This document shows positions 20,584 through 31,100 of a stretch of 64,000 nucleotides of DNA, in pieces. Origin of the DNA: Toxorhynchites rutilus septentrionalis (taxonomy: Eukaryota > Arthropoda > Insecta > Diptera > Culicidae); assembly GCF_029784135.1 (NCBI RefSeq), contig NC_073746.1:164104296-164168295 (forward strand), given 5' to 3'. The translations under genes were made by a program, and so were the position numbers. Within the stretch, counting starts at the first letter, position 1, and every line of letters starts with the position of its first letter. The notes beneath the pieces are model-generated. The model did no database searches, was not told where the DNA came from, and saw only the letters and a list, made by a program, of their open reading frames with translations.

Positions 20584-23500
20584 CTATTTCTGCAAAATAC
20601 TCATGAGTGTACGAAAACGTTGAAACTTGGTTTTTGACAAAGCTTTTGTCATAATGTCCGCTATTTGGTCATCCGTCTGAATATATTCCAGAATGAAAAC
20701 TCCACCTTGAAACTTTTCTCTGATGAAATGGTATCGAACATCAATATGTTTCGTCCTTTTGTGAAATTCTGGATTCTTGATTAGTCGAATTGCGCTTTGA
20801 TTATCCATGTAGAAAATCGGTGCATTAAATTTTTGTTGCAACAGTTCTTTCAGCAAATTATTCAACCAAATCAGCTCTTTTATGGCATGTGCTGCTGCCA
20901 TGTACTCGGATTCTGTTGTTGATAGCGCCACAGACCTTTGGCGCTCCGAGCCCCAACTAATAATACTATTTCTTAGCATAAATACATAGCCAGATGTAGA
21001 TCTTCTAGTAACGATATCTCCGGCATAATCTGCATCGCTATATCCACAGAAAAATAAATCGTTTCTAGACTCGAAATGAATTCCCATGTTCATTGTGCCT
21101 CGAATATACTTCAAAATACGTTTTACCGCATTGACATGAGCTGCAGCGGGTTTCTCCAGATATCGACTTGCATTTCCAACAGCAAAAGATATATCTGGTC
21201 TTGTTGCCACTGCCAGATACATTAAACTTCCAACTGCCTCACGATACGGAAACCTTATCTCTGAATCTGCTTCAAAATCACTCAAATTTTGCGCACTTTC
21301 CGTTGGTGTTGCCACAGCGTTGCAATCTGACATATTGAAACGATTGAGTATTCTTTCGGCATACCTCTGTTGATGCACATGAATCGATCCTTCTCGACGC
21401 TGTTCAATTTCGAGTCCCAAAAAACATTTCAGCTCGAAAACTTTGATTTCGAACTCCTTTCGAAGATGCTCTATCACTGGTGAAATGACATTCGCTTTTT
21501 CCGCCGCAATGAGTCCATCATCTACATAAATAGCTAATATCAGCATTCCGCTTTCACCATTAGACACAAAAACACATGGATCTGATTTGCTTGCTTTGAA
21601 ATTAAATTTCGTTATAAAATATGTGAATTTTTTATTCCAGCAACGTGATGCCTGCTTCAGACCGTATATGCTTTTAGATAATTTGCATACACGTTCAGTT
21701 CCATCTTCATATCCGATCGGCTGATTCATGAAGACTTCTTCGTCTAAATCGCCATTTAGAAAGGCTGTCTTCACATCGAATTGTTTTAATGTCATCTGTT
21801 TGGATGCTGCTATTGCCAATATAACTCTAATAGAGGTAAACTTGACTACTGGACTGAATGTTTCATGGTAGTCAACTCCGTACTCTTGTGTGAAACCTCG
21901 TACTACCAATCGCGCTTTATAGCGATCAATGCTTCCATCTGGATGTTGTTTCACCTTGAATACCCAACGGTTATCTATCACCTTCTGATCATATGGTGGG
22001 TTGACCAAAGTCCAAGTGCAATTTTCAACGAGTGAGTTGTATTCATCGTCCATTGCTTGCTGCCATTGCACGTGATTATTTGATTTCATCGCTTGTTCAT
22101 AATTCTTCGGCTCCTCAATGATTGCTAACATTGCAATATGATCTGCTGATGCACAACATGACAATCGCCTTTCAGTTCTACGATCGATGGCGCTCCTATC
22201 CCGCAAACGCTGGTTGATTACATTTCGGTTGTCAAGATCACAAATAGCTCCACAATCTCTTCGTCGTTGTTCTTCCTTCGCTCTCGGTTCATCCTCATCA
22301 TTCGCAAACTCATCAGCTTTCTTTGTATCATTTCCTATATCAAGTGATACAAATGATTCCTCCGAAAGAAAAATTACATCACAGGCGATTTGAACTTTGC
22401 CCGTCTCAGGATTCCAAACCCGATAGCCCTTGGAATGGTCATCATAACCGACGAACATACATTTTATTGCCTTTGGGTCTTGTTTTCGCCGCCTTTCCTT
22501 AGGTATATGTATAAATACCTCTGACCCGAAAATCCGCAAATAATCTATTTTCACCTTTTTGTTAAACCATAGCTCATATGGTGACTTGTTATCAACTGTG
22601 CTTGTTCCAGATCGATTGAGCACATGAACCGCCAAATTAACTGCTTCTGCCCAAAACTTATAGTCCATTTGTTTCGAGTGAATCATTGTTCTTGCTGACT
22701 CGACAATTGTTCTCATCTCTCTTTCCGCGCACCCATTTTGCTCTGGTGTATATGGTACAGTTCGTTGATGTTGAATAGCCATCTCATCGAAGAAATCCTT
22801 CAATTCTGCGTTCAGAAATTCAGTACCATTATCTGATCTGAAATAACGAATATTGTGTCCATGCTTCTTTTGCACAATCTTAAGGCACCTTTTGACATTG
22901 CTTGCAACTTCCGATTTGTGCTTCATAAAATAAACAAACCGGAAATGTGAATAGTCGTCCTTCAACAGCAAAAAGTATCGCGAACCGCCAATCGACTCTT
23001 CTTGCATTGGTCCGCAAACATCCGCAAAGATTATTTCACCACACTTTTTAGACTTCTCTTCCCGACTTTTAAAACTTCCTCTATGATGTTTTCCATATAC
23101 GCACGCTTCACACGCAAAATCCTCATCTACGAAATTTATATTTTTGTTCAGTAAAAACTTCTTCACGTGTACGGTGTTCTGATGTCCAAGCCTCTCGTGC
23201 CAAGAACGAATTGAGAGTTTCTTTGTAGCCACATTTGCCACAGAAATCTTTATCTGCGAAGCTTCATTTATTTTGAATAACATTTGAAACAATTTTTCAC
23301 GACGAGCTCCCACTGCAACGATATTTCCATCTTTCAGAAATTCGCACCGCTTATTGTCAGACTTCAATTGATAGCCTCGATCCATGGCTTTTCCCGACGA
23401 AAATAAATTCACATGGATCTCCGGTACATATAGAACATCCATCATGCATTTAGGAATCCAATCATTCCCATTAAAAGCAAGAATGTTTATATTGCCTTTT

Positions 23501-24468
23501 CCTCGAGCCACAATCTTATCGCCATTTCCAATTGTTACCTCCACTGATACTTCAGTGAAATTGTCAAACCACTCTCGTCGGTGACTCATATGATCACTCG
23601 CACCAGAATCCAGGATCCAAATGTCTTTGTCTCCATTCAATGCAGCACACACAAAAGCGTCGATCGATGAACTTTCCCGCCTTTTGTCCGCACCGTCCTT
23701 TAGTAGTGGACAATCTCTTTTCCAGTGATCACTTTTGCCACATTTAAAACATTTTCCTTTCGTTTTTGCTGCTTTACTTTTTCCTATGTTAACACCACTA
23801 GATGAATTTCCCATTTTCGATTTTTGAGATTTCTTCGAAAAATTCCGCTTTGCCATCAGCGCTTCTACATCATCCACTTGAGCCTGTTGTTTTAATCGAA
23901 GTTCTTCTGCCAATAATCGTGCACGTAAATTCGCCATTGTTTGATTTTCGTCATTAGTGGACTCCCATGCACTATGGAAATGGTTGTACTCAGCAGGCAA
24001 CGACATTAAAATCTTTGTCATGACCATAGAATCTGATATGATTTCCTTTTGGTCCCTTAATTGTTGGACAATTTCAAGCAACTTCGAAAGAAAAATAGCG
24101 ATATCATCTCCTAGCTCCATTTTGAAACTGTAATATTTTTGTTGTAAAAATAACACATTTGACTTTGAGGCTTGCTCGTAGGTGCTTTTGAGCGTTGTCC
24201 ACATTTCACCTGCTGTTTCACAATTCATAATTTGCAAAAGCGGTTGCTTCATGCATGCCGTTGATATGATTCGCCTTGCTTTGGCATCGGTCTTATTCCA
24301 CAACGAAATCGCAGCTGCGTTGTTGGCTCCTGCTACTGGTTTTGTCGTCGTTCCGTCAACTATATCGAACAATTCAGTTGCTTCGAGTATTTGACGAATC
24401 TGGAATTTCCATGTCAACCAATTACTGCCACCTTCCAGTTTTTCAATGCTCGCCTTATCACTCTCCAT
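20584..24468 (-). CDS. copia Gag-Pol polyprotein (1294 aa)
   Basis: A single uninterrupted frame encoding capsid and replication enzymes of a Ty1/copia element, used in cytoplasmic virus-like particles and for nuclear integration. Order: Gag (UBN2/DUF4219-like, residues ~1-235); CCHC zinc knuckle CFKCGKSDHWKRDC (240-253); aspartic protease with ILDSGASDHMS (~285-295); integrase with an HHCC zinc site (WHERLGHQ...CEACVYGKHH) and D,D35E residues in FADVCGPM, FRSDNGTEF and NGCAERE; reverse transcriptase with YVDDGLIA; RNase H with VALSTTESEYMA. Integrase before reverse transcriptase marks copia rather than gypsy. Length is near the usual 1300-1450. The start at 24468 lies 198 bp inside the 5' LTR and begins MESDKASIEKLEGGSNWLTW, a normal copia Gag start. 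All key residues inspected are intact, with no stops or frameshifts. Confidence 0.97.
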   Translation of the reverse strand: MESDKASIEKLEGGSNWLTWKFQIRQILEATELFDIVDGTTTKPVAGANNAAAISLWNKTDAKARRIISTACMKQPLLQIMNCETAGEMWTTLKSTYEQASKSNVLFLQQKYYSFKMELGDDIAIFLSKLLEIVQQLRDQKEIISDSMVMTKILMSLPAEYNHFHSAWESTNDENQTMANLRARLLAEELRLKQQAQVDDVEALMAKRNFSKKSQKSKMGNSSSGVNIGKSKAAKTKGKCFKCGKSDHWKRDCPLLKDGADKRRESSSIDAFVCAALNGDKDIWILDSGASDHMSHRREWFDNFTEVSVEVTIGNGDKIVARGKGNINILAFNGNDWIPKCMMDVLYVPEIHVNLFSSGKAMDRGYQLKSDNKRCEFLKDGNIVAVGARREKLFQMLFKINEASQIKISVANVATKKLSIRSWHERLGHQNTVHVKKFLLNKNINFVDEDFACEACVYGKHHRGSFKSREEKSKKCGEIIFADVCGPMQEESIGGSRYFLLLKDDYSHFRFVYFMKHKSEVASNVKRCLKIVQKKHGHNIRYFRSDNGTEFLNAELKDFFDEMAIQHQRTVPYTPEQNGCAEREMRTIVESARTMIHSKQMDYKFWAEAVNLAVHVLNRSGTSTVDNKSPYELWFNKKVKIDYLRIFGSEVFIHIPKERRRKQDPKAIKCMFVGYDDHSKGYRVWNPETGKVQIACDVIFLSEESFVSLDIGNDTKKADEFANDEDEPRAKEEQRRRDCGAICDLDNRNVINQRLRDRSAIDRRTERRLSCCASADHIAMLAIIEEPKNYEQAMKSNNHVQWQQAMDDEYNSLVENCTWTLVNPPYDQKVIDNRWVFKVKQHPDGSIDRYKARLVVRGFTQEYGVDYHETFSPVVKFTSIRVILAIAASKQMTLKQFDVKTAFLNGDLDEEVFMNQPIGYEDGTERVCKLSKSIYGLKQASRCWNKKFTYFITKFNFKASKSDPCVFVSNGESGMLILAIYVDDGLIAAEKANVISPVIEHLRKEFEIKVFELKCFLGLEIEQRREGSIHVHQQRYAERILNRFNMSDCNAVATPTESAQNLSDFEADSEIRFPYREAVGSLMYLAVATRPDISFAVGNASRYLEKPAAAHVNAVKRILKYIRGTMNMGIHFESRNDLFFCGYSDADYAGDIVTRRSTSGYVFMLRNSIISWGSERQRSVALSTTESEYMAAAHAIKELIWLNNLLKELLQQKFNAPIFYMDNQSAIRLIKNPEFHKRTKHIDVRYHFIREKFQGGVFILEYIQTDDQIADIMTKALSKTKFQRFRTLMSILQK

Positions 24469-24652
24469 TTCCTAGTGTAACTATACTGTCTTTCAGTTCA
24501 ATTATAAAACTCTCGACCGACCGTATCTCCGTATACACTACCAGGCTCCGGAATGTTATAACCGAATCGTACAAAAAACTTCCTGAGAGTTTAGTACCGT
24601 ACGAATTTAATAAACGTTCCACGCGCCCAAAACGAACTTTTGTTACTGTGAT

Positions 24653-24666
24653 CTGGGCCCATAACC
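24653..24666 (-). promoter_or_regulatory. copia primer-binding site
   Basis: Minus strand GGTTATGGGCCCAG immediately after the 5' LTR. This is the sequence used by Drosophila copia, complementary to an internal part of initiator methionine tRNA (half-tRNA priming). Confidence 0.85.
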
Positions 24667-24865
24667 TTTTGAATTTATATAGAGTAAAAATGAAACACAA
24701 CTGTGTTCGTTGCGAGCACAAAACTAAGTGAAGGTTCTTTATTGAATATAGGAGTATATAAAAAAAAAGGTTTCAGCTGACAAAGCAGTTGAGCGGAGTC
24801 AATGACCGCTCGTTGAAATGCTACGCGACAATTGGCTTCTATATGAAACTAAATATAATTCAACA
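24667..24865 (-). repeat. copia 5' LTR
   Basis: Pair of 20338-20538. On minus it contains CCTTTTTTTTATATACTCC (TATA-like), which may serve as promoter. The CTATG target duplicate follows on the plus strand. Confidence 0.9.
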
Positions 24866-24959
24866 CTATGTCCATTTCCGCACCACTCAAACTCTCAACA
24901 CTCATTATGCTGGTCGGGGTTTGACTGAATGTTATATCCTTCCACCCATCTCTAATATA

Positions 24960-25921
24960 TTGGGTTAGGGAAAAAGAAATGTCGTATTTCTGATCGAAAT
25001 TTGACGCTAATATCATTAGGACAGAAAGTGTCTGTTGATTTACCAAATAAATAAATAAATAAACTTACACAAAATCATTCAATTTAAGTCAAATATGCGC
25101 CGTTTTTTTCGCAAACTCGTTGCCATTTAGAAGGCAACTTCATTATCCCCCCCTTATAAAACCCCCCCTCCTTATTTGCAAAAAATTCAGACAGCCAATT
25201 TTCGCAAGCCTCTTTTGAGGTCAACTTAGTATCACCAAGAGCGTTTTGCATGGACCAGAAGAGATGATAATCACTTGGAGCCAGGTCCGGACTATACGGT
25301 GGGTGCAATGGAACATCCCATCCGAGCTCCCGTAGCTTCTGGCCGGTCATCAATGATGTTTGAGGCCGAGCGTTGTCCTGATGGAAAACTACACCATTCC
25401 TTTTGATCATTTCTGGCCGCTTCTGGTCAATCGCCTGCTTCAAACGGTCAAGCTGCTCACAGTAGAGAACCGAGTTGGGGGTCTGGCCATAGTTGAGCAG
25501 CTCAACAAATTCAACGATTTTATCGTTTTCCACGACGATTGGCTGACCAGTACGAGGTGTATCTTCGACAGCCACTACACCAGAACGAAATTGATCAAAC
25601 CAACGCTGTGGTGTGCGAATCGTTACAGTATCGGGTCCATAAACTACACGAATTTTTTCGGCCGCTTTCGTAGCAGTTTTACCTCGCAGGTATAAAAACA
25701 AAAAATATGGCGAATTTCTCGCTTGGTGGAATCCATCTTTGACGCGCTATAACTTGAGACTGAAAAGGACAATCACAACACTGTCAAAAAGGCACTTGTA
25801 GCACAGATTGTCGTCTTTAAATAGCCGTATAGTATGACCCGATGCAATAAGTACAACACATGATATGTTTAAGTGTTGCTATATATTGACAATATACGAC
25901 ATTTCTTCTTCCCCAACCCAA
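24960..25921 (-). mobile_element. mariner element with internal deletion (962 bp)
   Basis: Ends are inverted repeats: TTGGGTTAGGGAAAAAGAAA on the left and, inverted, TTGGGTTGGGGAAGAAGAAA on the right, continuing into TGTCGTAT. TA dinucleotides flank both ends (24958-24959, 25922-25923). It encodes a shortened transposase (separate entry). The size is about 0.4 kb less than a full mariner. Confidence 0.9.
25084..25701 (-). pseudogene. Internally deleted mariner transposase (205 codons)
   Basis: Related mariner transposases have ~345 residues; here an open frame of 205 joins the N-terminal DNA-binding part (MFLYLRGKTATKAAEKI; PQRWFDQFRSG; VEDTPRTGQPIVVENDK) directly to the late catalytic part (LLNYGQTPNSVLYCEQLDRL; FHQDNARPQTS; HPPYSPDLAPSDYHLFW). 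The missing ~140 residues include the second helix-turn-helix and the first catalytic Asp (the GDEKW region), so it cannot cut DNA. The second and third Asp remain with DD34D spacing. The deletion kept the frame. Such a product could in principle bind the ends and interfere with active copies; that is inference. Confidence 0.9.
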
Positions 25922-25997
25922 TATGTATCGCGCTTCGATGCAACATGATTCTCTGAGCATAGCAACTGCATCCCCAGAAGCCATGCCATGTAAGCTT

Positions 25998-26269
25998 CTT
26001 CTTCTTGAATGGCGTTAACGTTCCCTGTGGAACTTTTGCCGTCTCAACGTATGCATTAACTAGCGTCATTTATTAATACTCAGTTGAGATTTCTTAAGCC
26101 AAATAACACGCCTTGAATGTATTCCGAGGGGCAAGCTCTAGAATTCGTGTGACCACAGTGCAAGTCGAAGGAAATTTCTCTGACGAAAAGTCCCCCGGCC
26201 AAAACGGGAATCGAACCCGAACACCCGGCATGATAATGTGAGACGCTAACCACTCGGCCACGGGTGCAC
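25998..26269 (-). mobile_element. tRNA-derived SINE, minus strand
   Basis: Minus-strand head GTGCACCCGTGGCCGAGTGG and TTAGCGTCTCAC with B-box GGGTTCGATTCCC, the common body, and a GAAGAAG tail. Short AAGCTT duplications (25992-25997, 26270-26275) flank it. Same family as 4599-4887 and 15015-15312, without the duplicated head. Confidence 0.85.
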
Positions 26270-26275
26270 AAGCTT

Positions 26276-26559
26276 ACTCTCTCGAATTAAATTGAATGGA
26301 AGAATACTGCTTGTTGCATATACGAGTAAAAACGACCTTTTCATCGTTACATTACTCACTAGTTTTACTATTTCCATTATATATGTCGCGGACAAAAACA
26401 TACGTGGGGATCTTTTCTCTTAAATTGTTCATTCGGAATCAAAATCCATCCATTAATTGATGAGATGTTAACGTTCCAAATCTTTCACTTTTCCCACCCG
26501 TAACTTTGAATTAGTCCCTATATTGGAAGGTTACACGTAGTTCCACGTCAAAAATATTT
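26276..26559. other. No recognisable feature
   Basis: Short unassigned AT-rich interval between the SINE and family B sequence. Confidence 0.4.
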
Positions 26560-27104
26560 GTTTAACTGTATATAATCGAGTCTAAAATTGTATACAATCG
26601 AATCATATAACAGTTCGGCTGAAAAGTGTATACGGTACCATAGTAAAACAATTTTTCTTTTTGCAAAATTCAATTTTATTATTCAACATAATTGTCCTTG
26701 AGGCGATTATAGCGATCTTGCAACTTTTCGATACCATTTTTAAAGTACTCATTCGGTTTTTCCGAAATAGGGCTCAGTTTTGATAATCACTTCATCATCG
26801 GTCTTAAATTTCTTGCCAGCGAGCATTCTCTTCAGGTCTGCAAACAGAAAATAGTCGCTGGGGGCCAGATCTTGAGAAGCAATTCGAAGCCCAATTCGTG
26901 CAATTTTGCCATCGTTTTCATTGATTTGTGATTTTTTTCATTTTCTAACACAATAACACAATAACAAAAGTTGCTTTACTGTAACTCACGAGCCAATCGA
27001 CCAATTGCTGTCAAATTTTGACAGCAATTGGTCAACCTTATGATCTTTTCACCCGAACTGTTATAATCGAGTCTGTATATTATCGGGTCCGACCTGTATA
27101 TAGA
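26560..27104. repeat. MITE family B end split by a mariner remnant
   Basis: TTAACTGTATATAATCGAGT (26561) through AATCGAATCA, and, after the mariner remnant, TAATCGAGTCTGTATATTAT followed by CGGGTCCGACCTGTAT (27062-27100), match the end of family B at 36350-36402. The mariner inserted into the repeated ATATAATCGAGTC motif. The other B end was not found. Confidence 0.6.
26610..27061 (-). mobile_element. Second mariner remnant (452 bp), nested
   Basis: Inverted ends ACAGTTCGGCTGAAAAG (left) and, inverted, ACAGTTCGGGTGAAAAG (right), with TA duplications at 26608-26609 and 27062-27063. Minus strand near 26880-26700 still reads SGPQ..FSVCRP in one frame and, in another, the C-terminal mariner block LAPSDYFLFADLKRMLAGKK F and FKTDDEVIIKTEPYF, with later stops. 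It belongs to a different mariner lineage from 24960-25921 and lacks most of the transposase. A 17-bp-arm palindrome at 26999-27033 lies near its 5' end. Confidence 0.8.
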
Positions 27105-28177
27105 ACCATTCCATGCCAAACCGATATAGTGGTTCTCAGATTTTTGTCAAAAGTGGGAGTTTTGTTCCATATCGCAAATCATTAGACCAGTATTTTTATA
27201 TTTTTTTTTTGTTAGGGTGATCATTTCCATTTTAGGGTGGTCCGAAAAATCCATTTTTTCGCATTTCTGCCAAAAATGACTTTTTTCATAACTTCTGAAC
27301 TACTACATCGATTCAGATGATCGACATATCAAATTAAAGCCAATCACCTGGTCTTTTTTGGAAAAATACTGCAGTTGCAGAAAATTCGAATTATATTTTC
27401 GTTATTATTGATTGTATTTGTTTTTTTAAGTTTTCATGGTTTCGGGACCAAAGGCGCTATATTTTTTTATGTTTTTCCTGGAAATCTGAGGATTTTTCAA
27501 ATAACATATCTCGAAACCAGGGAAGCGTTTTTTTCGTTTTTAGGTTCTAATTTTTCAAAGTTAACCGATGGTCCAAAAAATCATTTTTCCCTATTTTCCC
27601 AAAAATGACTTTTTTCAAAAATGTTTTACTTTCACGCACATCCAGTCTAGTCGCATAGAAATATGGAACGAAAACCGAAAACATGTTAGCTTTGAAAAAT
27701 CATAACTTTAAAAGGAAAAATAACACCTCACTGGTATTTGGATATATTATGTGAAAAAACCTCAGGTTTCAGGAAAAAATATAAAAAAATGGCGCCCGTG
27801 GTCCCTAAACGATGTAAGCTATAAAGAACATATATAATCAATAATTACGAAAACAAAATCCTTTTTCATTCAGAGTATAATATTTTTCGAAACAAGACTT
27901 GCTCAAAATGCCTCTCTGGTTTCGACATATGTTATGTGAAAAATCCTTAGCTTTCCAGAAAAAATATAAAAAAATATAGCGCCTTTGGTCCCTAGACTAT
28001 AAAAACGATAGAAAAAGTCATTTTTGGAACAAGAGGAAAACCTTAAAATGGAAATGGTCACCCTAACAAAAAAATAAAAAAATTCTGGTCTAATAATTTG
28101 CGATAAAGAACAAAACTACCACTTTTGACGAAAATCTAAGAACCATTATATCGGTTTGGCACGGAATGGCTGTATAG
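27105..28177. mobile_element. Foldback MITE family A, complete element
   Basis: The two halves are inverted copies. Left: CCATTCCATGCCAAACCGAT, 'gtggttctcagatttttgtc', 'ttagggtggtccgaaaaatcc'. Right, inverted: matching sequence ending CGGTTTGGCACGGAATGGCTG. Further matched blocks extend inward (TTCGTTATTATTGATTG against CAATAATTACGAAAA; CATATCTCGAAACCAGGGAA against TCTGGTTTCGACATATG), so nearly the whole 1.07 kb can fold back. It is non-coding; a transcript would form a long imperfect hairpin. Confidence 0.75.
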
Positions 28178-31100
28178 CTTTCTACAATACGATGAAATTC
28201 TTATTTAATACACTTTATTGTTTTGTGAAGTGACTACGCTTTGTGGAGACTGAAAAAGAGCGTGTTGTCACGCCACAAAATGCATGCCGGTTTTTGCAAG
28301 GTTCTTGTGCGTGTTTTGAAAAACTGAATATCCAGGAGTCTACGTTAATCTTTAGTTGACAAATCATAAAACAAAATTCATTTGTATGTTTTGAAACGGA
28401 ACCGAAAATACAACATAAATGTTCAACAGTCGGAAACCGCAAAAAGTCAGGTGTTGTCACGTCCCAAAAGTAAGTGACTGACAACAACCGAATTCAACTA
28501 TAAAATATTCTCCAGTTAATGATTGTTGTAGGATTTTTTTTCAATTTTATTTTGATATCTTTTACTTTTTGGAAATCGTGTGATTTATACATGACACGAC
28601 AAAAATCTGTTTTTAGTGAGTCAAAACGTTATTACGTCACGCTGGAATGGGTCATCATGGTTCACTTCCCCAGATCGAATTATTATGTTGCTATTGGTAA
28701 CGAACAACACCTGATAATGAATTCTCCAATTAAACGCAATTTCTTCCGAATAGAACCCTGAATAAATACAGCTGTCTTATGAAGAAGCAACAAGAGTTCT
28801 AAATTGATTGAAGAATAACAAACCGCTTGTTTGGAAAAGAAAACCCATCAAGATTATATTGGAATGAGATCAGTCGGCTGTGAAGCGTAACTGTATTATT
28901 TAGAGTTAGCAACGAGATTAGATGGATACTTTGTTTTATATGATAAAATAATTTTCCATTGATAGCGATCTAATCACTGGTGTACATACATGTACATTCG
29001 CATGCTGGGTAAGCTAAAGTAGCACGAAACGTTAAACGAATTGGAAGTTTGAGCTCGGTTTCCCATCAGTATGTTACGTGTTTTGCTCTAAATGGATATC
29101 TTCCTAACTCATCATCATCATCATCAGCAGTAGCAGCAGCAGCAGCATCAGAGCCAAACCGAAAGGAGGGATTTAGCAGTACACTGTGCACTCCATGCAG
29201 CAAATAATGTTACTTGTTTGCATCTCTTCTGATCGACCATGAGAGGAATCGCTACTGCAAATTATTCCTTACGATCCAAAGAATGACTAATTGAATTTGC
29301 TCGCTCTCCCATCGCACGTAATCAGATGCTAAAGGCACTACTCAGTGTTTCCATCGTGGTTGGAAATAATTAACGTTTGTTACAAACCAACCATGTAAAG
29401 CCCTAATTAATTCTTTCTATGCTACCCTAAGCATTAGCACCTGAATTCGTTCTCGTTCCACTAATGGCTTCTGGAAAGTTTCAGTGATTTACAGAACGAG
29501 TCTTTTGCCCCCCCTGCAGGCTCGAGACCGGAGAGTGAATCGCTTCCAGCGCAATTGGAATTGAGTGTTCGCTTGATAGAACAAAATTATTATTTTCCAC
29601 AGATTGATTGCGCAAAAGCTCTTCTGCTTTTTTCTCACACTGTTACATTGCCCGTAATACCGGTTGATACCGATGTCCATTTCCGTATGCACAGCAGCAA
29701 CACGGAAGGACGATGCGATGCGGACGGAATCCTGCAATGACAAATATGATGTTACTGTTTTCTCTCCGGTATGCTAGGATATCGTGCAAAACAACCATCA
29801 CCGATCGATTTTCTTTGTTCCGATGATGAATACCGAATCGAGCGCTATCAATTCGAATGATGGCACTCGTGCAGCAAGCAATCTTCCATCTCACTAAGCA
29901 TTGCATGAGCTATCGAAATCATCTCTGGCGCTGGTGCTCTTGTTTCTCGGTGTGGAATTGAGTTATTCATAATGGGGGTTACTGGGAAAGACGGGGGGAG
30001 TGCTCTCGCCTCCTGATTGCAAAGTGTTTTATATGCAATGCTACCCCCGTTATGGTCGCTAAGTTCTCCGGTCGTTATATTCAGCTTCTTTCAGGTGGAA
30101 GTTACCCTGTGAATATATTGCCGCAGGATCACGAACGCATCGAGCGATTTTTTTCCCCAATGTTTTCCTTTCAGAAGTTTATTTTTAATTTCAGTAACTG
30201 TTGTAAGTATGCATCGTTCAAACGTTCCAACACAGAATCACGTATTTTACAAAACACCAAAACATTTGGCATTCGTGATTAGATGGACTGTGGCATCTGT
30301 GTGCTCTCAACTGCACTACGAAAGGGGGGAGAACCGAGTTTGATTGGATAAAGTAACTTTTCGAGGATGGAAAAAAGTTACGATTTGCGTTACTGCACAA
30401 CTTACCCAACAAATTTCAGACAAACGTGTAAATATAGGATATCACCGTAGTTACGTTGCTTCGACGAGTATCGTGATATATTCAATGGAATATACTGCGC
30501 GTGTAACAAGCAGTTTCGTCAGTTTTAATCATGTAGAGGAAGTGGGAGTAAAACGAACATGTCAAGAAGAACGTCAATTATATCTTTGGAAACTTATGTT
30601 TCCCAAAACTTTGATGCAGTTTCTTGCCATTCAATATACTGTTTTTCTACCTAATTGGTCAAATATTTTACAAAAAAGTGTTTTTCAATGTTCTTACTGA
30701 AATTAAAACAGACCGAAAAGTACAACTTTTTTTTCGATGCGAGTAATATGGACACATAGTGGGGGTACTATGAACAGGTTTGTAATATCTGAAGCGTAGA
30801 GGTTTATCGATCGCGAAAGGAAAAAATTTATTCAACCAAGGTCTGAACTCATCACGAATGTCCGTTAAATGATGAAAAAATCGAATTAATCCACCTAGAA
30901 GTGATATCGTGCTTTTCAGCAGTATAAAGGACAGACCCTCAACTATTTTGCTTTTGGTTCCAGTCAGCTTCAAAACAGTCCACATTTGGCGATTTGATTT
31001 CCATTTATAGACGCAGGGCATTCCTTGGGAATAGATTAACCAGACTTTTCACAGTCCATCTCACTCCCACTGGCAACTGTCCGTTTTACCCCATCAATAC

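Larger units (their letters stand above)
20338..24865 (-). mobile_element. copia-type LTR retrotransposon, complete
   Basis: A full-length Ty1/copia element read right to left. LTRs are 24667-24865 (5') and 20338-20538 (3'), 199 and 201 bp, identical except that an A run is two bases longer in the 3' LTR. A 5-bp target duplication CTATG flanks it at 20333-20337 and 24866-24870. The primer-binding site abuts the 5' LTR and a polypurine tract abuts the 3' LTR. One open frame fills the interior. Near-identical LTRs mean a very recent insertion; the element may be competent to transpose. Confidence 0.95.
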
